Assembly (NCBI GenBank): GCA_023489275.1
Contig: JAMDDD010000028.1
Coordinates: 1 to 40,211, forward strand
Length of the DNA stretch: 40,211 nt
Origin: Actinomycetota bacterium
GTDB taxonomy: Bacteria; Actinomycetota; Thermoleophilia; BMS3ABIN01
Direction: 5' to 3'
Below are positions 14,858-22,505 of this stretch, piece by piece. Position 1 is the stretch's first letter. Each line of letters begins with the position of its first letter. The position numbers were made by a program, and so were the translations under genes. The notes beneath the pieces were generated by a model. That model saw only the letters and a list, made by a program, of their open reading frames with translations. It was not told where the DNA came from and did not search any database.

Positions 14858-16598
14858 GGGGGGAGGGATTTTGCAGCCTGTTTCTCGGAGATAGCAGCAG
14901 CAGCACGATCTGGATTATAACGCAAACACCCAGCGTTTTCATAAAAACCGTCTCCGGGAGCCGGAAGCCGGCAAACACAAGAGGCAGCGCCAGGTAACCG
15001 GCGGCGAGAAAACCGCCTGACAGAATTATGCCCGCGGCGTCGGCGATCAGATAGCGCCGGCGGACAAGCAATGCCGCCGGCAGGCTGGCCACGAGCCAGA
15101 TCCCCGGCTGCGTCAGCAGGACAGGGTGAGCCCGCAGCGGAGTTACCAGCTCTTTCAGGACAGAAACTGGATTATAATTGCCGGCCAGTTTGGCTGTCAG
15201 CCCGAAAGCGCCGGTGAAGCCGAGATAATCAATCGCGGGCGGACTTTTGACAAGCTGCCAGGCGGTGAATATGATCCCTCCGGTGAGTGCCAGAATCAGA
15301 CCACGCCGGACGTGGCCGACGGCGCCGGCGATGGCGGGAAACGCCAGCCCGATGCCAAGAACGCCCAATCCGGCCGCCAGGGCGGGCAGCAGCGCCACGC
15401 GTGGCCACACCAGTCCAAACGTCAGATAATAACCGGCCACGGCGGCGGCGGCGATGGCTCCCAGCGCCGCCGAGAAAGCAACCAGCGGCAGCAGCGCCGC
15501 CACTCCCAGCGCGGCGATGCCAATGCGGGGGAGAAGCGCCACCAGCAGCGCCACGCCGGCCGCGAGCGGCAGCCTCCAGACGGCCGGATAGTATGAACTT
15601 TCGTAGATCGAGGGCCAGGCGATGAGCGCCGCCAGCCCGGCGCTGGCAATCCGGGGCCCGAGCCAGCCAAAGTGGTCACGCAGGTCATCGATCAACGTCA
15701 CCCGAGGACGGTCGGATCTCCTCAGCACTGTCGTGAGCTGAGCCTGGCCGCCCATCTCCGCAAGAATCTCTTCCAGGCCGGCGGCAAAGCTGCTGAGGCC
15801 CAGCCTGAACTCCGGATCGGGATCCATTGCTTCCTCCACCAGGCGGGAGAGCTCAGAGGGCAGGTCCGGCCGCCGCGCGTTGAGCGGTGGCGCGCCGGCG
15901 TTTATCCTGGAGATGGTCGCCGCGGCGCCGCCGGCTTTAAACGGGTTTGACCCAGTCAGGCATTCGTACAGTGTCAGCGCCGTGGAATAGACATCCGTGG
16001 CGCCATCTACCAGGCGCCCGTCAGCCTGTTCCGGGGACATGTAGGCCAGAGTGCCGATGATGTCGCCCTGCCTCGTCAACCGCTGCGTATTTTCCAGCTG
16101 GGCGATCCCGAAGTCCATTACCTTTGCCGCTGGCTCCGGGCCGCCGGCAAGCATGATGTTGTCCGGCTTGATATCGCGGTGGACAACGCCGCGCTCATGG
16201 GCATGCGTGAGGGCCTCGAGCACCTGGAGAATGATCATCGCCGCGCCACGGACCGAAATAGTCCGGGTGGCAAGAGCCTCCGTCAAGGTAGCGCCTTCCA
16301 CCAGCTCGGACACCAGATAGATGCTGCTGTCATCCTCGGCATACTCGAACACGGTGACAATATGGGGATGGGAAAGCTTGGCCGCAGCGCGCGCCTCATG
16401 GGCCGCCCGCTCCGGCAGCCCGTCCAGCCGGCGGATAGCCTTGACGGCAACCTGCCGCCCCAACTTGCGGTCGTAAGCGCGGTATACTGTAGAAAAGCCT
16501 CCCCGCCCGATGGGCTCGATCAACTCGTACCTGCCGAGCACAACCTCGCCGGTGGCGGCAGAAGAAATTTGAGTTGTTGGCTGCTCAGCGCTGGGCAT
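14844..16598 (-). CDS. Ser/Thr protein kinase with polytopic membrane C-terminus
   Basis: The kinase domain (about residues 22-285) is complete: glycine-rich loop GRGGFSTV, Lys53, HRD with Asp142, DFG with Asp162, and an SPEQ segment. After a short juxtamembrane region (LTTVLRRSDRPRVTLIDDLRDHF) residues about 310-575 are a series of hydrophobic segments, probably eight or more membrane spans, instead of the single span plus sensor domain common in this family. No PASTA repeats are present. It occupies the head of the fha-pst-rod-pbp-pkn block, whereas mycobacterial PknA sits between pbpA and pknB. It may play the PknA role, but the membrane part differs. The ATG at 16598 has GAGGT six bases upstream. 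Confidence 0.9.
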   Translation of the reverse strand: MPSAEQPTTQISSAATGEVVLGRYELIEPIGRGGFSTVYRAYDRKLGRQVAVKAIRRLDGLPERAAHEARAAAKLSHPHIVTVFEYAEDDSSIYLVSELVEGATLTEALATRTISVRGAAMIILQVLEALTHAHERGVVHRDIKPDNIMLAGGPEPAAKVMDFGIAQLENTQRLTRQGDIIGTLAYMSPEQADGRLVDGATDVYSTALTLYECLTGSNPFKAGGAAATISRINAGAPPLNARRPDLPSELSRLVEEAMDPDPEFRLGLSSFAAGLEEILAEMGGQAQLTTVLRRSDRPRVTLIDDLRDHFGWLGPRIASAGLAALIAWPSIYESSYYPAVWRLPLAAGVALLVALLPRIGIAALGVAALLPLVAFSAALGAIAAAAVAGYYLTFGLVWPRVALLPALAAGLGVLGIGLAFPAIAGAVGHVRRGLILALTGGIIFTAWQLVKSPPAIDYLGFTGAFGLTAKLAGNYNPVSVLKELVTPLRAHPVLLTQPGIWLVASLPAALLVRRRYLIADAAGIILSGGFLAAGYLALPLVFAGFRLPETVFMKTLGVCVIIQIVLLLLSPRNRLQNPSPHERT

Positions 16599-16649
16599 GA
16601 GATACCTCTTCTGTCCGGGAAGGTCGAATCCTTTCAGAGACGTGAGGCC

Positions 16650-16760
16650 TGAAACCGGACTTTGGACGATGGACTTTAGAACTTGGAATTGGACACCGGA
16701 TTTAACATGATCAGGCTTTGGTTTTCCAGAATCCAGTGCCCACGTCCAGCATCCGCTTCA
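16650..16760. repeat. degenerate TGGA/TCCA repeat, left and right halves
   Basis: The left half (about 16651-16703) has five TTTGGA/ATTGGA-like words beginning with CCGGACTTTGGACGATGG. The right half (16724-16757) reads TTCCAGAATCCAG then GTCCAGCATCCGC. The halves are imperfect reverse complements. The block separates the divergent kinase gene (16598, minus) and lipoprotein gene (16813, plus). Confidence 0.55.
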
Positions 16761-16812
16761 ATAATATACCCGCATCTTGCGGGCTACTCCAGGCAGGAAG
16801 GCAGGAATTAAC

Positions 16813-17394
16813 GTGAATGCAACACGCAGCGAACCGGCGGGGCCGATGCGCCTCCCTGCCGCATTCCTGGGGCTGTTCCTGGTGGCGGCGCTGACGGCGC
16901 TGGCCGGATGCGGGCTTCAGACCGGCGACGCGAACGATCTCGTTCATCAGGCGGGCGCCGCCGTGAGTTCTGCTTCGGCAAAGACCAACCGGGTCGACTC
17001 GCTTCTGAATCAGGCCGCTACGCTGTCAGACCAGCAGCAATTCAACGCGGAAAAAACAGCCCTGGCCCAGGCAAGTTCGTTGCTTCAGGCTGCGATTCCC
17101 CAAATTCAGGGCGCAAAAACAAAAATTGACCGGGCGGCAAAACTTAACATCAGCGCCGCCTACCGTCAGTATCTGCAGGCCAAGGGCAAAGCGCTCGACG
17201 AAGCCGTCAAGCTGAGGCAGACGGAGGTCCAGAAGATTGATCTGATGGCACAGGATCCCGGTTTCCGCAACCCCGGCACGCAGCAGAAATTCGCTCAGCT
17301 GGAGCAGCAGGAAAACAGCCTGAACAACAGCGTTCAGGCCGACGAAAACCAGGCAAGCCAGATTGCCCGGCAGCACCCTGATGAGATCAAGTAA
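16813..17394 (+). CDS. coiled-coil lipoprotein of unknown function
   Basis: From GTG 16813 the product has 193 residues; GGA six bases upstream supports this start over an in-frame TTG at 16777. A signal sequence ends in the lipobox LTALAGC, so the mature protein should be lipid-anchored at that Cys. The rest is Gln/Ala-rich and helical with heptad-like patterns (NQAATLSDQQQFNAEKTALAQASSLLQ, and a Gln/Asn-rich stretch near the C-terminus), which suggests a long coiled coil. No enzyme motif is visible. It lies just upstream of tRNA-Leu and near a second extracytoplasmic protein gene. Confidence 0.75.
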   Translation: MNATRSEPAGPMRLPAAFLGLFLVAALTALAGCGLQTGDANDLVHQAGAAVSSASAKTNRVDSLLNQAATLSDQQQFNAEKTALAQASSLLQAAIPQIQGAKTKIDRAAKLNISAAYRQYLQAKGKALDEAVKLRQTEVQKIDLMAQDPGFRNPGTQQKFAQLEQQENSLNNSVQADENQASQIARQHPDEIK

Positions 17395-17395
17395 T

Positions 17396-17514
17396 AAACC
17401 GGATTCTGGATATTGGACTCTCGATTTTGGAAATTGACAATCAACTGAAAATCTATTTAACAACCTAATCAATGTTGTTTTTTCCAGCATCCAGCAAGCG
17501 GAATCCAGCATCTG
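17396..17514. repeat. degenerate TGGA/TCCA repeat with clear inverted halves
   Basis: CCGGATTCTGGATATTGGAC at about 17399-17418 and TTTTGGAAATTGAC after it form the left half. TTCCAGCATCCAG (17483-17495) and GGAATCCAGCATC (17500-17512) form the right half. Together they can fold into a long imperfect hairpin directly behind the lipoprotein gene, where it might also slow or stop transcription. Confidence 0.55.
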
Positions 17515-17523
17515 ATTTTTTCG

Positions 17524-17532
17524 TGTTATAAT
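17524..17532 (+). promoter_or_regulatory. extended -10 promoter upstream of tRNA-Leu
   Basis: TGTTATAAT contains a perfect TATAAT -10 box (17527-17532) preceded by the extended -10 TG. No good -35 box is found at the usual distance, which extended -10 promoters tolerate. It lies about 115 bases before the tRNA and is the only consensus -10 in this gap. Confidence 0.5.
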
Positions 17533-17646
17533 ACAGGCGCAGTTTTGGCGACGGATATACAGGCAGGTTAAAACCTTGTGATTGCAGGCTTTTTTGCATA
17601 CAAGTTTTGTGCTGGGATCAATAATCTGTCGTCTCAGTCTCCCGGC

Positions 17647-17733
17647 GGGCGAGTGGTGGAACTGGTAGACACGCTAGGTTCAGGGTCTAGTGCTCTTAAG
17701 AGCATGGGGGTTCAAATCCCCCCTCGCCCACCA
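17647..17733 (+). tRNA. tRNA-Leu (anticodon CAG)
   Basis: The acceptor stem GGGCGAG (17647-17653) pairs with CTCGCCC near the 3' end, followed by discriminator A and an encoded CCA (17731-17733). The anticodon arm has stem CTAGG/TCTAG around a seven-base loop TTCAGGG with anticodon CAG at 17681-17683, reading CTG codons. A long variable arm (GCTCTTAAGAGC) and T arm GGGGG-TTCAAAT-CCCCC complete a type II tRNA. The D arm GGTGGAACTGGTAGACAC is typical of tRNA-Leu. Confidence 0.97.
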
Positions 17734-17766
17734 ATTGCCGTCCTCAGTCAAAGAAAGGACGTGTGA

Positions 17767-18900
17767 TTGTCTTTTTTCGAGGATGATGAAGAGGAACAGC
17801 TCCAGGAGGATTTGACAGTTCCGCGGCGCCGACCCGGCCCGCGGTCGCAGCGGGGCTCCGGGCGAAGACGCGGCCCCCGAAACCGGGGACCCCGCGGGAG
17901 GTCTCCGCTTCCGCGGGTCCTGGTCATCCTGGCGGCGGTGGTGATTCTGGTCCTGATCGCCAGCATTGGCATCAAGAGCTGCGTCGACCAGCGGACGGTA
18001 AGCGAATACCGTGATTACTTTAACGCTGTGGGTTCGATCACAAAAGACTCAGACGCCATCGGCCAGCAGCTCTCCGGCATTTTTCAGAATCCCAGCCCGC
18101 AAGTGCGCCAGTCACTCGAAGCGAAGCTGGGTGATTTCCAGAAGGCATCGAACCAGATTCTGGCGAGGGCCAAAGCCATCAACCCTCCCGACGCGTTCAA
18201 GCAAGAAAACAACTGGTTTGTTGCCAGTATGCAGTTCCGGGTGCGCGGGCTCAACGGCCTGCAGCCCGCCATGCTAAACGCCCTGGGAGCCCAGGATAAC
18301 AATGCCGGCGCCGCTCAGATCTCGCATGAGATGCTGATCCTGCTGGCCGGCGATGTCGTTTATGACGAGTTCTTCTATCAGCCATGCCAGAAGGAACTGG
18401 GTCAGGAGCAAATCAGCGACATCAAGGTTCCAGAATCGAAATTCCTGGAAGATGCGGAACTGGCCGGACAGGAAACCGGGGTGGCGGTGCTGGAGAAGCT
18501 GAAAGGGGGACCGACGGCCCAGGTCACCGGCCTCCACGGCGTGGCGCTGGTTGGCGTTAAAGCCGAGCCCAGCGGCAATCCGCTGCAACCGTCAAGCCAA
18601 AACAATCTCAAGGCGGCGGGGTCGCTGACTTTCCAGGTAGAGGTCGAAAACCAGGGGGAGGCAACCGAGACCAATGTTCCCGTAAGCATTACCCTGACTG
18701 CTCCCAGCCGGCCGAATCCGCAGAAGATTGAAGGGCAGATTCCTTCGATTGCGCCCAACGAGCGCAAGACAATTGATTTGAGCGGTCTGGCGGCAGACCC
18801 GAGCAGTGAAGTGACGATCCTGAGCGTCAGCTGCGGCCCCGTGCCGGGGGAGAAGAACTTGCAAAACAACAGCGCGCAATACAAAGTAGTATTTGGCTAG
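17767..18900 (+). CDS. membrane-anchored protein with basic N-terminus and CARDB-like C-terminal domain
   Basis: The 377-residue product begins with an acidic stretch (FEDDEEEQLQED), then an Arg/Gly/Pro-rich basic region, one membrane span (about residues 52-70), and a long extracytoplasmic part. Its first section is helical (DYFNAVGSITKDSDAI and on). The final 110 residues (SLTFQVEVENQGEATETNVPVSITL to QNNSAQYKVVF) have the pattern of a CARDB-like immunoglobulin fold. It starts with TTG at 17767, with AAAGGA about eight bases upstream, 33 bases after the tRNA. Function is unknown. The layout resembles actinobacterial envelope proteins that bridge the cytoplasm and the wall. Confidence 0.75.
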   Translation: MSFFEDDEEEQLQEDLTVPRRRPGPRSQRGSGRRRGPRNRGPRGRSPLPRVLVILAAVVILVLIASIGIKSCVDQRTVSEYRDYFNAVGSITKDSDAIGQQLSGIFQNPSPQVRQSLEAKLGDFQKASNQILARAKAINPPDAFKQENNWFVASMQFRVRGLNGLQPAMLNALGAQDNNAGAAQISHEMLILLAGDVVYDEFFYQPCQKELGQEQISDIKVPESKFLEDAELAGQETGVAVLEKLKGGPTAQVTGLHGVALVGVKAEPSGNPLQPSSQNNLKAAGSLTFQVEVENQGEATETNVPVSITLTAPSRPNPQKIEGQIPSIAPNERKTIDLSGLAADPSSEVTILSVSCGPVPGEKNLQNNSAQYKVVFG

Positions 18901-19178
18901 GGCTTCCCGGCAGCAAGTTCGTGGAAAGCGGCTGCAAAGGCAAGGGGCTGCTGGTTTGGATAGTCCGGCCTGGTGACAATTAAGAATCTATCGCAAAGCT
19001 AATTCGCAGCGAGATCAAGTGACATATGCCCGATTTTGGGTTTTTCAACTTTGGATATTGACATTCAATTTGACAAAGTCAAGGCGTTGGCGGAATCCAG
19101 AATCCGGGATCCGGGATCCAGGATCCGCTTAATGCGCGAACCTCTGTCTACCGTCCCGCTGCCCGTGACCTGTATGAA
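18901..19178. other. 278-base gap with a repeat block, no gene seen
   Basis: No open frame with a ribosome site is found. The first half shows nothing recognisable. The second half (about 19045-19130) carries the degenerate intergenic repeat: left words TTTGGATATTGACATTC, right words GGAATCCAGAATCC followed by GGATCCGGGATCCAGGATCC. The latter is a small tandem of GGGATCC units that contains several BamHI-like palindromes. Confidence 0.5.
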
Positions 19179-19718
19179 GTGCTTATGAACATTCTTGATC
19201 AGCACATGGCGGTTTTTCTTGTCGTTGCCCTGATTGTGGCAGTGATTGCCTTGCTGTTCGCGGCGTTCCTCAGCATCAGGCTGAGCCGATTCCGCCGCGA
19301 CCAGCGGGTCATCATCGGTGAAAACCGCGAGCCTCGCGACCTGGTGACCCACGCGCGCGCCGTCCAGGAACAGGTGGACGCGCTTTCCAGTGAGCTGAGA
19401 CAGCTGACCCTTGGTCTGGACCGTACAGATCAGCGGGTTGATCAATGCCTCATTTTTCGCAGCGTCATCCGTTACGACGCTTACCGCGATCTCTCCGGCA
19501 TGCAGAGCAGCTCCGTGGCGCTGCTGGACACGAAATTTTCCGGCGTGATCATCAGCGCCATCCAGTCGCGCGAGCATGCCCGTATTTATGTGAAAGAAGT
19601 GCGTCACGGCGAAAGCACCGAAAAGCTGTCGCCGGAAGAGATCCACGTGCTCAAGGATGCGATGGGCCTCAAATCTCAGCCTCCGGTTAGCGCCATTGGG
19701 GCTGGTCCGCTTGGATAG
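19179..19718 (+). CDS. DUF4446-family membrane protein
   Basis: The 179-residue product has one N-terminal membrane span (about residues 10-32), a coiled-coil-like region with a basic turn (LSRFRRDQRVIIG), and a compact C-terminal domain with FRSVIRYDAYRDLSGMQSSS-type sequence followed by SSVALLDTKFSGVIISAIQSREHARIYVKEV. This pattern (RYDAY, then SVALLD, then G-V-I-x-S-I-x-x-R) is the DUF4446 signature. The domain occurs in Firmicutes and Actinobacteria and its function is unknown. The start is GTG 19179 or ATG 19185. The end overlaps the likely prephenate dehydratase start by eight bases, so the two are probably co-translated. Confidence 0.85.
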   Translation: MLMNILDQHMAVFLVVALIVAVIALLFAAFLSIRLSRFRRDQRVIIGENREPRDLVTHARAVQEQVDALSSELRQLTLGLDRTDQRVDQCLIFRSVIRYDAYRDLSGMQSSSVALLDTKFSGVIISAIQSREHARIYVKEVRHGESTEKLSPEEIHVLKDAMGLKSQPPVSAIGAGPLG

Positions 19719-20550
19719 CGGCAAGACCGGCTTCCTCGGTCCTGCCGGAACCTGGTCGGAAGAGGCGCTCCTGGCGCGTACCGGCCTGACTACAGCCGAC
19801 GCCGTCCCTCTGCCATCTGTACCTGATGTCATACTTGCCGTCTCAAAAGGCGAACTGGACCAGGGCATCGTGCCGCTGGAAAACGCCCTGGAGGGATCGA
19901 TCAGCGTCACCCTCGATTATCTGGCATTCGAGGTAGAGAACATCTTTATCGTCAGAGAGATCGATCATCCCATCCGGCAAAAGCTGATCGTAAAAGCGCC
20001 GCTTCAGCTGGGCGAGATCGAGAAGGTTATCTCCCTGCCGCATGCGCTAGCGCAGTGCCGGCGCTTCCTCCGGGACAGCCTCCCCGGCGTCGAGACCGCC
20101 GCCGCCGGAAGCACGGCGGAAGCCGTGAAGATGGTCAGCGAGTCGCCCGGGAAGTGGGCGGCGATCGGCAGCCAGCTGGCGGCCGATATATACGGCTGCG
20201 CCGTCCTGGAAGAAAATATCGCTGACCGGCCGGAAAACGAGACCCGCTTCGCGCTGCTCCGGGCGGAGCCGGCAGCGCAGGATTTAAGCGGCAGCTACAA
20301 GACATCGATCGTGTGCACGATCGCGCACGACCAGCCGGGCAGCCTGCTGCAGATCCTGCAGGAATTCTCCAACCGCTACGTCAACCTCACCAAAATCGAG
20401 TCGCGTCCCTCCAAGAAAGGCCTTGGCGACTACGTTTTTTTCATCGATGTCGAGGGCAGGCAGGCAGACCCGCCGGTAGCGGCGGCTCTCAAATGCCTGG
20501 AATGTAAACTGGCCCGCGTCAAGCTGCTGGGCTCCTACCCCGCGGACTAA
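19711..20550 (+). CDS. pheA: prephenate dehydratase with ACT domain
   Basis: It converts prephenate to phenylpyruvate, the committed step to phenylalanine. The protein has the two periplasmic-binding-like lobes of the catalytic domain, starting GFLGPAGTWSEEAL and including IVPLENALEGSISVTLDYL. Near residue 200 comes a regulatory ACT domain with the phenylalanine-binding ESRP motif (NLTKIESRPSK). The start at TTG 19711 is chosen because the family begins a few residues before F-L-G-P; it overlaps the DUF4446 gene by eight bases. An earlier in-frame ATG at 19657 would add 18 unusual residues. No chorismate mutase domain is present, so this is the stand-alone form. Confidence 0.93.
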   Translation: MDSGKTGFLGPAGTWSEEALLARTGLTTADAVPLPSVPDVILAVSKGELDQGIVPLENALEGSISVTLDYLAFEVENIFIVREIDHPIRQKLIVKAPLQLGEIEKVISLPHALAQCRRFLRDSLPGVETAAAGSTAEAVKMVSESPGKWAAIGSQLAADIYGCAVLEENIADRPENETRFALLRAEPAAQDLSGSYKTSIVCTIAHDQPGSLLQILQEFSNRYVNLTKIESRPSKKGLGDYVFFIDVEGRQADPPVAAALKCLECKLARVKLLGSYPAD

Positions 20551-20555
20551 AGCAA

Positions 20556-21641
20556 GTGGCGCGCCGGCGGCTTCAGCCCGAGATCTTCGGCCTTCCGGTG
20601 GAGCAGATCCGCCGCGGCTTCTTTACCGATGTCTACTTTAACCGCACCCGAAGTGTGCTGGAGCAAAACGGCCTCCACCCGCGGGTGTTGATGCAGGTAT
20701 TCCAGAAAAAGGAAGCCTGGCTGGGGGGAATGGACGAGGCAATCGCCTGCCTGAAGCTCGCGAGCGGCGGTGAGGACGGGCAAGGCAAATGGATCAGCGG
20801 CTGGCATCAGCTTGAGGTGCGCGCCCTCTTTGACGGAGACCGCATTTCCCCGTATGAAACGGTGATGACGATCGAGGGCGACTACACGCTGTTCGCCCAC
20901 CTGGAGACGGTGTACCTGGGATCGCTGGCCCGCGGCACCCTGGTAACGAAAAACGTCCGTGCCGCCCTGGACGCCGCTCGGGGAAAACCGGTACTGATGT
21001 TCGGCGCCCGGCATGACCATTATTCCGTGCAGCCGCTCGACGGCTTTGCCGCGCATGTCGCGGGGATAGACCAGGTATCAACTGATGCCCAGGCTTCCTT
21101 CTGGCAGGGCAAGGGCATCGGCACCATCCCGCACAGCCTGATTGCATCCTACGGCGGCGACACTGTTGCCGCCACGCGCGCTTTTGCTGATATATATTAT
21201 CCAGAAGTCAATATCGTCTCGCTGGTGGATTTCGACAATGACTGCGTCACCACTTCCCTGGCTGTCGCCCGCGATCTCGGCGAGCGCCTCTGGGGGGTCC
21301 GGCTCGACAATTCCGAGACGCTGGTGGACCGGAGCCTGTGGGACGATATGGGCTACTTCAAGCCGACAGGCGTGCAGCCAGAGCTGGCGTTCAGGGTGAG
21401 GGAGGCGCTCGATGCGGAGGGATTTCAGCATGTCAGGATCGTTGTCAGCGCCGGCTTTGACGCCGGCCGGATCGACCACTTCGAGGCTGCCGGAGCGCCG
21501 GTGGACGCATACGGGGTTGGCAGCAGCCTGATCCGGGGAGAAAATGATTATACGGCCGACGTGGTCAGGCTGGATGGCAGGCTTTGCGCCAAGGCCGGCC
21601 GCCGGTACCGCCCCAACGACCGGCTGGAGCCGGTTGAGTAA
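20556..21641 (+). CDS. pncB: nicotinate phosphoribosyltransferase
   Basis: The 361-residue protein matches the shorter, archaeal-like NAPRTase group: an N-terminal EIFGLPVEQIRRGFFTDVYFNRTRSVL, the FGARHDHY segment, GTIPHSLIASYGGDT, VDFDNDCV, the VRLDNSETL motif, and a C-terminal DAYGVGSSL phosphate-binding loop. It makes nicotinate mononucleotide from nicotinate and PRPP for NAD salvage. The GTG at 20556 is five bases after the pheA stop; the ribosome site is weak. The nicotinamidase gene follows on the same strand, so the two enzymes turn nicotinamide into NaMN in sequence. Confidence 0.93.
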   Translation: MARRRLQPEIFGLPVEQIRRGFFTDVYFNRTRSVLEQNGLHPRVLMQVFQKKEAWLGGMDEAIACLKLASGGEDGQGKWISGWHQLEVRALFDGDRISPYETVMTIEGDYTLFAHLETVYLGSLARGTLVTKNVRAALDAARGKPVLMFGARHDHYSVQPLDGFAAHVAGIDQVSTDAQASFWQGKGIGTIPHSLIASYGGDTVAATRAFADIYYPEVNIVSLVDFDNDCVTTSLAVARDLGERLWGVRLDNSETLVDRSLWDDMGYFKPTGVQPELAFRVREALDAEGFQHVRIVVSAGFDAGRIDHFEAAGAPVDAYGVGSSLIRGENDYTADVVRLDGRLCAKAGRRYRPNDRLEPVE

Positions 21642-21749
21642 GGAGGTGCCTGGCAGAGTAACAGTGGCAAGGCGCAACCGCTTTGATCGATCAAGGAGCC
21701 TGTCCCCCGGGTGGTTTCCCCAGCCGGGACGGAATACAGGGAGCGCCAG

Positions 21750-22286
21750 ATGCAAAGAGCAATAATTGTCGCCGATGTCATCAACGGATTTCTCAAGTTT
21801 GGAAACCTGGCCAGCCCGCGTATGCAGCGGGTGCTTCCCTGCATCGAGGCCAGGCTGAAACAGGATAGCGCCGCCGGCTCCAGAATTATCTTCCTGCATG
21901 ACAATCACGCCCCCGACGACCCCGAGTTCAAGATGTTTCCTCCCCACTGCATCGCCGGCACCGACGAGACGCTGGTCGTCGACGAGCTCCAGCCTTACAC
22001 GGAGGGCGCGGCGCTGATCCCCAAGACGAAATATGATGGTTTCTTTGGCACCACCCTGGAGGCGGAGCTGAAGTCGTTTAGCGGCGATGAAGTAATCATG
22101 ACCGGGGTCTGCACGGACATCTGCGTGCTCCATACGGTTGAGGGGCTGATCAACCGCGGCTATCATGTCATCGTTCCGCGCTTCTGTGTGGAGACCTATG
22201 ACGCCCCCGGACACGATGGCGATGAGGTCAACAAATTCGCGCTGGCGCATATCAGGGATGTCCTCGGAGCAGAGATCGCAGAGTAA
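21750..22286 (+). CDS. pncA: isochorismatase-fold nicotinamidase
   Basis: The 178-residue protein has the catalytic triad of cysteine hydrolases of this fold: Asp in VADVINGF, Lys in PKTKYDGFF and Cys in TGVCTDICV. The metal-binding residues are plausible in the FLHDNHAPDDPEF segment. It would deamidate nicotinamide to nicotinate, the substrate of the enzyme encoded just upstream. The ATG at 21750 has GGGAG about seven bases upstream and gives the family-typical N-terminus; a GTG at 21711 would add 13 residues. Related hydrolases act on other amides, but the neighbouring pncB makes nicotinamidase by far the best reading. Confidence 0.9.
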   Translation: MQRAIIVADVINGFLKFGNLASPRMQRVLPCIEARLKQDSAAGSRIIFLHDNHAPDDPEFKMFPPHCIAGTDETLVVDELQPYTEGAALIPKTKYDGFFGTTLEAELKSFSGDEVIMTGVCTDICVLHTVEGLINRGYHVIVPRFCVETYDAPGHDGDEVNKFALAHIRDVLGAEIAE

Positions 22287-22380
22287 ACCGGATTCCAGAT
22301 ACTGGATACTGGAAAAATTTACCTCGTCAAAATCAAAAGTCAGTCTCAGAATCCAGACTCCGGAATCCAGCGTCCGGCTT
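22286..22380. repeat. degenerate TGGA/TCCA repeat with inverted halves
   Basis: The left half reads CCGGATTCCAGATACTGG then ATACTGGAAA (22288-22316). The right half reads CTCAGAATCCAGACTCCGG then AATCCAGCGTCCGG (22345-22378). The halves pair imperfectly. The block follows the nicotinamidase stop codon almost directly. Confidence 0.55.
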
Positions 22381-22505
22381 TAAGCTCGTTTTTTCATTCA
22401 CAATCAAGCATCCCAGCCCAAATGCCGATGTGAGGATGGACCGGCCGCTCCCCCGCCGCAATATCGCGAAGGAACGGCCACCTTCCAGGCGAAGGAAAAA
22501 GGGCA

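Noticed and set aside
19091-19130. The GGGATCC tandem as a restriction-modification or att-site signature
   Set aside because: It is part of the degenerate repeat family (GGAATCCAGAATCC and variants). No integrase or methylase gene is nearby.
21641-21765. A small gene started by AGGAGG behind pncB
   Set aside because: The nearest in-frame GTG is about 17 bases from the AGGAGG, the 33-codon product is Arg/Ser-rich without pattern, and it runs into the pncA start region. It is probably chance or a degraded ribosome site.
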